This document shows positions 57,820 to 64,000 of a stretch of 64,000 nucleotides of DNA, piece by piece. The DNA is taken from contig NZ_MEIO01000025.1 of assembly GCF_002777745.1 (NCBI RefSeq), positions 62,001-126,000 on the forward strand, in the 5' to 3' direction. Source of the stretch: Snodgrassella alvi. Lineage in GTDB: Bacteria > Pseudomonadota > Gammaproteobacteria > Burkholderiales > Neisseriaceae. A program made the translations under genes and the position numbers. Within the stretch, counting starts at the first letter, position 1, and each line of letters begins with the position of its first letter. Below the pieces are notes generated by a model. It saw only the letters and a program-made list of their open reading frames with translations. It was not told the DNA's origin and made no database searches.

Positions 57820-58515
57820 CTATCGATTTGCAGAAGCAGCCAGTGAGGCGCCTATGCTTTTTGGCAGTTTACTTGCAGTTGCGGCACCGGCGCTATTCTC
57901 ATTGCGTACTTTTTCAATTAAATCCTTTAAGGTTATCATTCCCGCTGCAAATCCTCGCGGAAATTTAAGTTGGTATTTGCCGCCAACGATAACGGTTGGT
58001 GTGGATTGGATGTCGTATTTTTCCCCCATTTTACGCATGCTGGTAGCGGCGGCAGCGTTTTCCAGGCTGTTGTAGGCTTTAACTAGTTTTTTTCCGTCAA
58101 ATGCAGTTTGTTGCATAGCCCATTTGTTGAATACGTCAGGCTGCCATAATTCGATGTGTTTGTTGAAGATGGCATCAAAAATCAGCGGGTCTGCCTGTAG
58201 TTTCATTCCGGTACTGTCTACTGCGGCGGATACGCGAGCCAGATTGTAGTAAACGTCATCATCCCAGACTACGTGTACTGGGCGCAGATAGGTATCGGGT
58301 GCGAAGGATTTCATTTCCTTGAGCATATATGGTTCGAGGTGTGAGCAGTGGATACAGCTGTAGGAGAAAAATTCCAGCACTTCAATTTTGTTTTTGTGCA
58401 GTTGTGGAATGGGTTTGTCAAGTACGACGTAGTCTACGTTAACTAACGCTGCCTGTGCCAAGCCACTGGCAAATGCCAGTGTGGTGGCCATGATTGTAAT
58501 GATTTTTTTAAGCAT
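57820..58515 (-). CDS. dsbA: Thiol:disulfide interchange protein DsbA
   Basis: A periplasmic oxidase that introduces disulfides into exported proteins. The 231-residue precursor has a signal peptide (MLKKIITIMATTLAFASGLA, cleavage after AQA, about 22). The active site is CIHC (Cys54-Cys57), unlike the usual CPHC/CVHC of DsbA and likely to shift redox potential. The cis-proline loop is STPTV. A low-complexity Ala/Ser tail of about 20 residues follows the fold. AGGGA lies 7 bases before the ATG. It is preceded by a SPOR-domain gene, as in Neisseria. Confidence 0.93.
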   Translation of the reverse strand: MLKKIITIMATTLAFASGLAQAALVNVDYVVLDKPIPQLHKNKIEVLEFFSYSCIHCSHLEPYMLKEMKSFAPDTYLRPVHVVWDDDVYYNLARVSAAVDSTGMKLQADPLIFDAIFNKHIELWQPDVFNKWAMQQTAFDGKKLVKAYNSLENAAAATSMRKMGEKYDIQSTPTVIVGGKYQLKFPRGFAAGMITLKDLIEKVRNENSAGAATASKLPKSIGASLAASANR

Positions 58516-58548
58516 GTTGTTTCCCTGTTTTTATGAAAGTCGAGTAAT

Positions 58549-59283
58549 TCAGGATGCTGCTCTGGTCAGGCTGTCTATGTTGTGTTGTTGCAAGGTTTTT
58601 TTAATTTGTCTGGCCTGATTCTGGGTCAGGTGATCGGTCTGTACACGGTATTTGGTTGTACCATTAACTTTGGCACTGTGTACGCTGCTATTGATGCCAA
58701 GCATCACTAGTTTGGCGCGTTGTGCATCTGCGTCAATGCGATTGTTGAAGGAACCGATTTGCAGATAGACTTTGCTGTCAGTATGTTGTTTTTCCGCAGC
58801 CTGCTGGGCTTTTTCCAGACTGCCGTTATTCAGTATCTGTTCTGGGGTGACATGTGTATGGTTGGGAGCAGACGGTGCTTTTTTTGGTGTTTTATCTATT
58901 GTTTTGTCTGGTGTTTTATGTGGTTCGGCTGGCTGGGTTACTTGTGAATGGTTTGTAATGACTTCATCAATGCCCTCGTCTTCGATGCCACCCATATCAA
59001 CCGGCTGTGAGGCCGTAGGCATGACCTGTGTTTCGCTGGCAGTGACTGTAGGTGCAGAGGTATCTGGTATAAATGGCAGGGTGGGGGAGGCATGGTTGTT
59101 TGGTGTAAGTATTTCTGGCTGTTGTGGCGCAGAAACAGCAGTGCTATCAGGCGTTTTGAAATCTGATTTGCTTTTGTTCAGGTAGAACAGGATGCCAGCA
59201 ATAATTACGGTTGCAATCAGCAAACCGACGATAAAGCTGACAAGCCCTTTACCTGCCTGATGAAGAGGTGTGTTTATATGCAT
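58549..59283 (-). CDS. SPOR-domain cell-division/envelope protein (FtsN-like)
   Basis: A bitopic inner-membrane protein that binds denuded septal glycan through its SPOR domain. The start is Met 59283 (244 residues, MHINTPLHQAGKGLVSFIVG) with AAGG upstream; the longer frame adds 20 residues. One membrane helix at about 15-36. A Pro/Thr-rich low-complexity linker of about 110 residues follows. The SPOR domain occupies the last about 75 (KVYLQIGSFNNRIDADAQRA to TKYRVQ). FtsN proper has an extra essential domain, so FtsN-like is the safer name. It precedes dsbA. Confidence 0.88.
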   Translation of the reverse strand: MHINTPLHQAGKGLVSFIVGLLIATVIIAGILFYLNKSKSDFKTPDSTAVSAPQQPEILTPNNHASPTLPFIPDTSAPTVTASETQVMPTASQPVDMGGIEDEGIDEVITNHSQVTQPAEPHKTPDKTIDKTPKKAPSAPNHTHVTPEQILNNGSLEKAQQAAEKQHTDSKVYLQIGSFNNRIDADAQRAKLVMLGINSSVHSAKVNGTTKYRVQTDHLTQNQARQIKKTLQQHNIDSLTRAAS

Positions 59284-59347
59284 GTTGAAAGCCTTTATGT
59301 TGGCATTATATACGGCAAAATCTGTTCGGGCGCGGATTGTCATCCAT

Positions 59348-59370
59348 ACGGGTATGATGCCCGTTTTTTT
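59348..59370 (+). terminator. Hairpin with T-tract on the plus strand, between comM and SPOR gene
   Basis: ACGGG (59348-59352) and CCCGT (59360-59364) around TATGATG, followed by T's on the plus strand, although both neighbours are transcribed from the minus strand. Read on the minus strand the T-tract precedes the stem, so termination of comM is not expected. Confidence 0.45.
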
Positions 59371-59382
59371 GCCCTATTGATA

Positions 59383-60879
59383 TTATAATGCACGGCGGAA
59401 ACTTATGGCGCGTAAAATATGGCTGGTTTCTACGTTATGAGTGTCAGTCATATCTGCCAGTGTGCGGGCAATGCGCAAAATACGATGAAAGCTGCGTGCT
59501 GAAAGTGACAGTTTTTCTATGGCATTGGCCAGAGTATGTTTGGCTTCGGTGCTGATTCGGGCAATATTGTCTAATTCCCGGTTGCTTAATTGTGCATTGA
59601 TTTTACCCTGACGCTCGTACTGGCGCTTGCGGGCTGTGCTGACACGTTCACGAATACTGCTGCTGTTTTCGCCATCAGCCTGTTGTATCAAGTCACTGGC
59701 CGGCAAGCTGGGTACATCGATGACAAGATCTATACGGTCGAGTAGGGGGCCTGAAATTTTGCCCCGGTAACGGGATATGGCTTCTGGAGTGCAGCGGCAC
59801 GGCTTGATCGGATGTCCGAGATAGCCACAGGGGCAGGGGTTCATGGCGGCCACAAGCTGAAATTTGGCCGGATAAGTGGCCTGACGTGCGGCTCGCGATA
59901 TGTGAATTTCGCCACTTTCCAATGGTTCCCGCAGAACTTCGAGTACTTTACGGTCGAATTCAGGCAGCTCGTCCAGAAATAAAATGCCGTGATGCGCTAA
60001 TGAAATTTCACCAGGCCGGGGATCCGATCCACCACCTACCAGTGCAACGGCTGAGGTGCTGTGATGAGGAGAGCGAAATGGCCGGATTTGCTGATATTGT
60101 TGTTGTCCGTGCGGTAACAGTGATTGTAAAGACCAGACACTAACCAGTTCTGTTGCGGTTAATGGGGGTAATATGCCGGGCAGGCGCTGTGCCAGCATGG
60201 ATTTGCCTGTTCCCGGCGGTCCCGACATGAGTAAACTGTGGCCACCGGCAGCGGCAATTTCCAGTGCTAGTCTGGCTGTTTGTTGTCCGCGTATATCTGC
60301 CATATCTGGATAGGCTGCTTCAACGGGCTGGTGTTGCAGATGTTGTGCATCAACGACAGTAAGCTGCTCCTGTTGGTTGAGATGGGCTACTACAGCAGCC
60401 AGTGTGCCAGCACCATATACGCGTGCTTGCGGCAGTAAGGCTGTTTGATAAGCATTTTCTTGTGGCAGAATAAATGCACGCTGATGCTGCCGTGCTGCTT
60501 CAGCCATAGCGATGGCACCACGGATTGGTCTGATCTGGCCAGACAAGCCGAGTTCTCCAGCCAGCTCATATTCGTATAGGCTGGTGCCATCTATCTGGCC
60601 GGAAGCTGCTAGTATGCCAATAGCGATTGGCAGGTCAAATCGACCTGATTCTTTGGGTAGGTCAGCTGGTGCCAGGTTAACGGTAATTTTTTTAGCTGGA
60701 AAATCGAAACCGGACTGTATGATGGCAGCCCTTACTCGATCCCGACTTTCCTTTACTTCGGTATCCGGTAAGCCAACGATGCTGAATGCAGGTAGGCCAT
60801 TGGCCAGATGAGCTTCTACTTCTACCAGTGGTGCTGCCATGCCAGTCAGGGCACGACTATATACAACTGCCCATGACAT
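59383..60879 (-). CDS. comM: ComM-type AAA+ helicase (YifB, Mg-chelatase-like), natural transformation
   Basis: A hexameric helicase that promotes branch migration during integration of transforming DNA in naturally competent bacteria. It has 498 residues. The N-terminal ComM-specific region ends with Lon-like beta segments (VNLAPADLPKESGRFDLPIA). Walker A GPPGTGKS is at 220-227, Walker B is LFLDELPEF. The insert CPCGYLGHPIKPCRC supplies four metal cysteines. It is complete. It starts 11 bases after ubiK ends, so they are probably cotranscribed. Confidence 0.94.
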   Translation of the reverse strand: MSWAVVYSRALTGMAAPLVEVEAHLANGLPAFSIVGLPDTEVKESRDRVRAAIIQSGFDFPAKKITVNLAPADLPKESGRFDLPIAIGILAASGQIDGTSLYEYELAGELGLSGQIRPIRGAIAMAEAARQHQRAFILPQENAYQTALLPQARVYGAGTLAAVVAHLNQQEQLTVVDAQHLQHQPVEAAYPDMADIRGQQTARLALEIAAAGGHSLLMSGPPGTGKSMLAQRLPGILPPLTATELVSVWSLQSLLPHGQQQYQQIRPFRSPHHSTSAVALVGGGSDPRPGEISLAHHGILFLDELPEFDRKVLEVLREPLESGEIHISRAARQATYPAKFQLVAAMNPCPCGYLGHPIKPCRCTPEAISRYRGKISGPLLDRIDLVIDVPSLPASDLIQQADGENSSSIRERVSTARKRQYERQGKINAQLSNRELDNIARISTEAKHTLANAIEKLSLSARSFHRILRIARTLADMTDTHNVETSHILRAISFRRAL

Positions 60880-60890
60880 GGATTGATTCC

Positions 60891-61196
60891 TTAGGCAGGC
60901 AGATCAGTATGGTTGTCTGTAGCAGCAGAGGCGGGGCTGTTATTGCTGCCGTTGCTGTTTTGTGCCAGTAGTGCTTCCAGTGCAATAACTCGTGTTTCCA
61001 GTTCGGCCAGTTTTTCTCTGGTTTTCAGTAATACCTGCTGCTGAATATCAAATTCTTCGCGAGTGATTAGATCCATCCGGCTGAAAGCACTGCCAAGCAT
61101 GGATTTAACGTTTTTTTCCATGTCTTTGATGGGGCTATTGCTGATGGTGTCGTTGAGTTTATCGCTGATGTCGTCAAAGAACTTTTTGCTAAGCAT
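60891..61196 (-). CDS. ubiK: Ubiquinone biosynthesis accessory factor UbiK
   Basis: A small helical protein that binds UbiJ and lipids and aids ubiquinone synthesis under air (also YqiC). The start is Met 61196 (101 residues, MLSKKFFDDISDKLNDTISN): AAGGA lies about 8 bases upstream. The longer frame to 61322 has no support. The C-terminal coiled-coil EEFDIQQQVLLKTREKLAEL followed by VIALEALL is the family signature, ending in a low-complexity tail. It is followed 11 bases later by comM and fits with the ubiquinol-oxidising bo3 oxidase elsewhere in the window. Confidence 0.93.
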   Translation of the reverse strand: MLSKKFFDDISDKLNDTISNSPIKDMEKNVKSMLGSAFSRMDLITREEFDIQQQVLLKTREKLAELETRVIALEALLAQNSNGSNNSPASAATDNHTDLPA

Positions 61197-61281
61197 GATC
61201 TGAATCCTTTTAATGGCAAGGTAATCAATGTCTGTGATTGTACGGGTGAAACAGTTGCGGATGCAATGCTTATGTTGTTGT

Positions 61282-61722
61282 TTAGGGAGCAGTGAACACA
61301 ATATTGTAATGCCGGCCATCAAGTGTTAAGTCACCGAGAAAATCATTGCGCTCATCAACACATACTGGTAGTACGGCATGATGTGCCGTCCAGATGCCCT
61401 GTCCCTGTGGCTTGAAATCGGTGCGGTTAAAGCCCAAATCCATATTTCGCATGGTGAAATGTATGCTGATTCGTTGTACTGATGCTGGTACATGATGCAT
61501 GTTGATGTCAAAGGGTTTGGTGATATCGGCCGGCGGTGTAAATTGGATTACTGCTCCGCCAGGCAATATGCAGCCGGTGCGCACGTTGCAATTGCTGAGT
61601 GTGCTTAGTGCATTTATACGGCTGTTGTGCCACAGAACTATGCCAATGGTAAGAGGGACGGCTATTATGAAGATAAGCAGTCCAATAATAACGGTGGTTG
61701 ATTTTTTGGCAGGGTGAGTCAT
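61282..61722 (-). CDS. Membrane-anchored conserved hypothetical protein
   Basis: A 146-residue protein with one N-terminal membrane helix (about 9-31) followed by a periplasmic beta-rich part. Cys45, Cys51 and Cys121 are all outside the membrane, in SNCNVRTGCILPGG and LPVCVDER, and MRNMDLGFNR is conserved-looking. The pattern recalls YtkA/FixH-like immunoglobulin-fold proteins, but I cannot assign it. No ribosome-binding site stands out before ATG 61722. It lies 85 bases upstream of ubiK and 134 bases from the DUF1643 gene. Confidence 0.6.
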   Translation of the reverse strand: MTHPAKKSTTVIIGLLIFIIAVPLTIGIVLWHNSRINALSTLSNCNVRTGCILPGGAVIQFTPPADITKPFDINMHHVPASVQRISIHFTMRNMDLGFNRTDFKPQGQGIWTAHHAVLPVCVDERNDFLGDLTLDGRHYNIVFTAP

Positions 61723-61856
61723 GGTGTTAGTCGTTTATAGGGTAAATCAAGAAGTCAATAATTAGTAGTTGTCGGACAGACTATGATGGATAAAGTAACA
61801 AACTGACGTTAACTATAACTTGTGCTGCCCAGATGTATGGATGGCAACGTTGGAAC

Positions 61857-62339
61857 CTAACTTATTTCATACTTAATTAGTACTGTATCTCCTTTTTGGT
61901 ATAAAGGATGAGCAGGCATTCCACTTTTATTTATTTTAAAACACCAAAGTTCTATATTTTCTTTAGAAAGCTTATTAAATAACTCTTTGGCCCTATGATG
62001 AAAAACATTATTTCCCCATGCTACAACAACTTTATCGGATTTTTTAGCCACTTCTATAATTTTAATATCATTATCCACTCCAACAGGATCAACATCATCA
62101 TTCCACATGTTTTTTTGATAAGTATCGATGTAAGCATATAAATTCATCATACTTAATGAGCCAAATCCCCATGATTTTGCAAAATTTATACATCTTGTCG
62201 CAGTCGGGTCATTTTCTGTCTCATTTGCTATAGATGGGTTCATGCATATAAATAATACATTAGGTTTTGTGCTATCCCATTCTCTTTCAAGTAAATAGCG
62301 GTATTGTCTATCCTCTGAAAATATGGCACTCGATTTCAT
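61857..62339 (-). CDS. DUF1643 family protein, low-GC insertion
   Basis: A soluble 160-residue protein of the DUF1643 family, function unknown. The family strings are complete: RYRYLL, LFICMNPSIANETENDPTAT, INFAKSWGFGSL, DPVGVDNDI, VAWGNNVFHHRA and HPLY at the end. The start is Met 62339, with AAGGA about 10 bases upstream; longer starts enter mutT. Three 60-base lines counted by hand gave 20, 37 and 30 percent G+C, against 50 percent in one line of mutT beside it, so it was probably acquired. It sits 13 bases downstream of mutT. Confidence 0.85.
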   Translation of the reverse strand: MKSSAIFSEDRQYRYLLEREWDSTKPNVLFICMNPSIANETENDPTATRCINFAKSWGFGSLSMMNLYAYIDTYQKNMWNDDVDPVGVDNDIKIIEVAKKSDKVVVAWGNNVFHHRAKELFNKLSKENIELWCFKINKSGMPAHPLYQKGDTVLIKYEIS

Positions 62340-62352
62340 AAAGTATTTTCCT

Positions 62353-63141
62353 TTATTGCTCTTGAATGATGCCATGAGCACCCAGTGTAAGCCAGTCTGG
62401 CTGTATTTTAGTGTGACTGGGACTTTGCTGTAAAACCATGACGGGCACGGCAGACGGATGTTGCTGTAACAGGGTAAGTAGCTGCTGGATGTTTTCATTG
62501 CTGGATACTGGCCAGATAATGGCTGCTGCTATCTGCGCCTGTACCCATTGTTCGCGATTATGACAGATAGCCCAGATATTGGTAATCGGGTGTTGATCTG
62601 CTAATTGTTTTAGCTGGCTAGCTGGTACATAAACCATTGTTGTTGTGGCCAGACCGCACTGATAGGGTAGTACCTTTAATACTGATTGTTGTGGTGTTGC
62701 GCTATGAAAGCCTGTATTTAAATGGCCGCTCATGCTGGTGGGTATGGCTAGTGCAGCCAGAATGGGTGCATTCGCTGGTAACATTGGGGCAACAGTAATA
62801 TTACTCGGTTGTTGCCAGCACCAGCTTTGTTGTTCACGTGCTGTTAATTGTCCATGCCACTGGTTAGCGGCAATGCGATAAAAATGCAGGTGAACATGAG
62901 CATGTTCGTAATGATGAATTTTAGTTAGCCATGGGGTGGCAGTGTTGATTTCAATACCAAGCTCTTCGGCAAATTCGCGCTGTAATGCAGCCAGACGGCT
63001 TTCTCCTGCTTCGACTTTGCCGCCGGCAAATTCCCAGTAACCTGCATAGGCTTTACCTGCGGGACGCGAGCTGAGCAGGAATTCACCCTGTTGGTTATAA
63101 AGAACACCGGCAACTACTTCTATCAGGTTGTTATTACTCAT
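62353..63141 (-). CDS. mutT: MutT-type Nudix hydrolase with degenerate ThiE-like C-terminal domain
   Basis: The N-terminal 130 residues form a MutT (8-oxo-dGTPase-like) Nudix domain: GGKVEAGESRLAALQREFAE then ELGI is a full Nudix box, and the fold opens VVAGVLYNQQGEFLL. Residues about 150-262 resemble the second half of a thiamine-phosphate-synthase barrel (AICHNREQWVQAQIAAAI; WPV; PVMV; LGAHGI), a fusion known for proteobacterial MutT proteins. It is shorter than the usual fusion (262 versus about 310-330) and lacks the ThiE phosphate loop, so the tail is likely non-catalytic. Its ATG overlaps the acpS stop as ATGA. Confidence 0.85.
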   Translation of the reverse strand: MSNNNLIEVVAGVLYNQQGEFLLSSRPAGKAYAGYWEFAGGKVEAGESRLAALQREFAEELGIEINTATPWLTKIHHYEHAHVHLHFYRIAANQWHGQLTAREQQSWCWQQPSNITVAPMLPANAPILAALAIPTSMSGHLNTGFHSATPQQSVLKVLPYQCGLATTTMVYVPASQLKQLADQHPITNIWAICHNREQWVQAQIAAAIIWPVSSNENIQQLLTLLQQHPSAVPVMVLQQSPSHTKIQPDWLTLGAHGIIQEQ

Positions 63142-63524
63142 TCGGCGTACTCGGCCACGACAAAGGCTACGATATGATTGTCTTCATCAGTCAGACTCAG
63201 GTGGATGCGACCGATGTTTTTTTGTTTGAGCCATTGTGCCAATGGTTTTTCTACGATAAATTCAGGCCGACCTAATTCATTGTGACCAATACCGATATTG
63301 CGAAGAGTAACTGGGCTGCGCAAACCGGTATGGACGGCTTTAGCAAAAGCTTCCTTGGCTGCGAAGCGTTTGGCCAGAAACTGGACAGGCTGATTGGCTG
63401 AAGGCCATTCCAGTGCTTCAATCCGTGACAGCATTTTTTCGGCCACGGCATTGGCTCCGTAGGTTTTACACATTTTGGCAATGCGGTCAATTTTTACTAA
63501 GTCTGTACCTATGCCGTAAATCAT
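63138..63524 (-). CDS. acpS: Holo-[acyl-carrier-protein] synthase
   Basis: Transfers 4'-phosphopantetheine from CoA to apo-ACP. It has 128 residues, begins MIYGIGTDLVKIDRI with metal-binding Asp8, and has FLAKRFAAKEAFAKAVHTG with the second metal-binding Glu. It overlaps mutT by ATGA and starts 23 bases after pdxJ ends; the pdxJ-acpS order is conserved in beta-proteobacteria. Confidence 0.97.
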   Translation of the reverse strand: MIYGIGTDLVKIDRIAKMCKTYGANAVAEKMLSRIEALEWPSANQPVQFLAKRFAAKEAFAKAVHTGLRSPVTLRNIGIGHNELGRPEFIVEKPLAQWLKQKNIGRIHLSLTDEDNHIVAFVVAEYAE

Positions 63525-63547
63525 TTTTTTCCTTTTGCTGGTAAAGA

Positions 63548-64000
63548 TTAATAAGGAATGCTGCGTGCACGAAAGATAGCGGTTTTCATTTGTTCAATGG
63601 CCTGAGGCAATCCGATGAAAATGGCTTGAGCTATCAGTGCATGGCCGATATTGAGTTCATGAATAGCCAGAATTTTGGCAATGGGGGTGACATTATGAAT
63701 ATTTAGCCCATGTCCGGCGTTGACGATTATGCCCATTTCACTGGCCTGATGAGCGGCTTCTTCGATACGTGCCAGTTGTTGTTGTCGCTGCTGTGTATCA
63801 GCAGCATCGGCATAAGCGCCGGTATGTAATTCAATTACTGGTGTCCCAATTTCGCGACAGGCTTGTATCTGTCGGCTGTCAGCATCGATAAAGAGTGATA
63901 CGCGAATACCTGCGGCTGTCAGCTTCTGAGTATATTCTGCTACTTTATCCTGCTGTGACAGTACATCCAACCCACCTTCGGTGGTGATTTCCTGTCTTTT
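63548..64000 (-). CDS. pdxJ: Pyridoxine 5'-phosphate synthase (partial, N-terminus beyond the window)
   Basis: Makes pyridoxine phosphate from 1-deoxyxylulose-5-phosphate and 3-amino-1-hydroxyacetone phosphate. Only the C-terminal 150 codons are inside the window; the frame stays open through the right edge, and its first codons read [13 protein letters not shown], the middle of PdxJ. The motifs [33 protein letters not shown] and [10 protein letters not shown] are present. The catalytic Glu70-type residue lies outside. It is transcribed ahead of acpS. Confidence 0.96.
   Translation of the reverse strand, partial: KRQEITTEGGLDVLSQQDKVAEYTQKLTAAGIRVSLFIDADSRQIQACREIGTPVIELHTGAYADAADTQQRQQQLARIEEAAHQASEMGIIVNAGHGLNIHNVTPIAKILAIHELNIGHALIAQAIFIGLPQAIEQMKTAIFRARSIPY

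Overview
The window looks like a chromosomal segment of a low-GC member of the Neisseriaceae; a Snodgrassella-like bee-gut symbiont is the best guess. The reasons are the protein sequences, the hisZ-purA and dsbA/SPOR/comM/ubiK neighbourhoods, a dihydrolipoamide dehydrogenase carrying its own lipoyl domain, priB between rpsF and rpsR, AT-rich spacers, and terminator hairpins that resemble degenerate neisserial DNA-uptake sequences. The species is an inference. I saw no tRNA, rRNA, CRISPR array, insertion sequence or prophage. Almost everything is core housekeeping sequence.

Layout. 0.2-4.1 kb (minus): ppx, corA, a frameshifted acyl-CoA thioesterase and ribE. 4.4-8.1 kb (minus): glnA, a spacer with a decayed coding fragment, and a GPH-family sugar symporter. 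8.6-10.1 kb (plus): aroE-mtgA; then cbpA-cbpM (minus). 12.4-18.7 kb (plus): the pyruvate dehydrogenase operon aceE-aceF-lpdA. 19-21.5 kb (plus): an AI-2E family exporter, rpsT and a BASS-family transporter. 21.6-25.3 kb (minus): rarA-galM and gph-recX. 25.8-27.2 kb (plus): thrC. 27.3-34 kb: a CPA1 antiporter, a Dyp peroxidase, a YbaL/KefC-type antiporter and yajR. 33.5-38.3 kb (minus): the cytochrome bo3 operon cyoABCDE. 39.3-44.1 kb (minus): hemB, a low-GC argO, then mscS-nudB-EEP phosphatase. 44.4-50.8 kb (plus): rpsF-priB-rpsR-rplI, mltB and dnaX-ybaB-recR. 51.2-57.7 kb: ilvA, a dacC-like gene, hisZ-purA and uppP. 57.8-64 kb (minus): pdxJ (cut by the window edge)-acpS-mutT, a low-GC DUF1643 gene, a membrane-anchored hypothetical, ubiK, comM, a SPOR protein and dsbA.

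The genes combine respiration (PDH feeding a bo3 oxidase, UbiK for ubiquinone, heme supply through HemB and CyoE), envelope work (MtgA, MltB, UppP, DsbA, SPOR protein, DacC-like), DNA maintenance and competence (DnaX, YbaB, RecR, RarA, RecX, ComM, PriB) and amino-acid, cofactor or nucleotide synthesis (GlnA, AroE, ThrC, IlvA, PurA, HisZ, RibE, PdxJ).

The most unusual item is the dacC-like gene at 52.9-54.1 kb. It is an intact, secreted PBP5-family protein whose catalytic Ser (SxxK) and whose KTG lysine and threonine are all replaced, so it appears to be a dead penicillin-binding protein that kept its fold. Others are a clean one-base frameshift in a thioesterase, a MutT protein with a half-size thiamine-phosphate-synthase-like tail, low-GC insertions (argO, DUF1643), and a set of hairpins resembling decayed DNA-uptake sequences. 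I found no clear new defence or mobile system.
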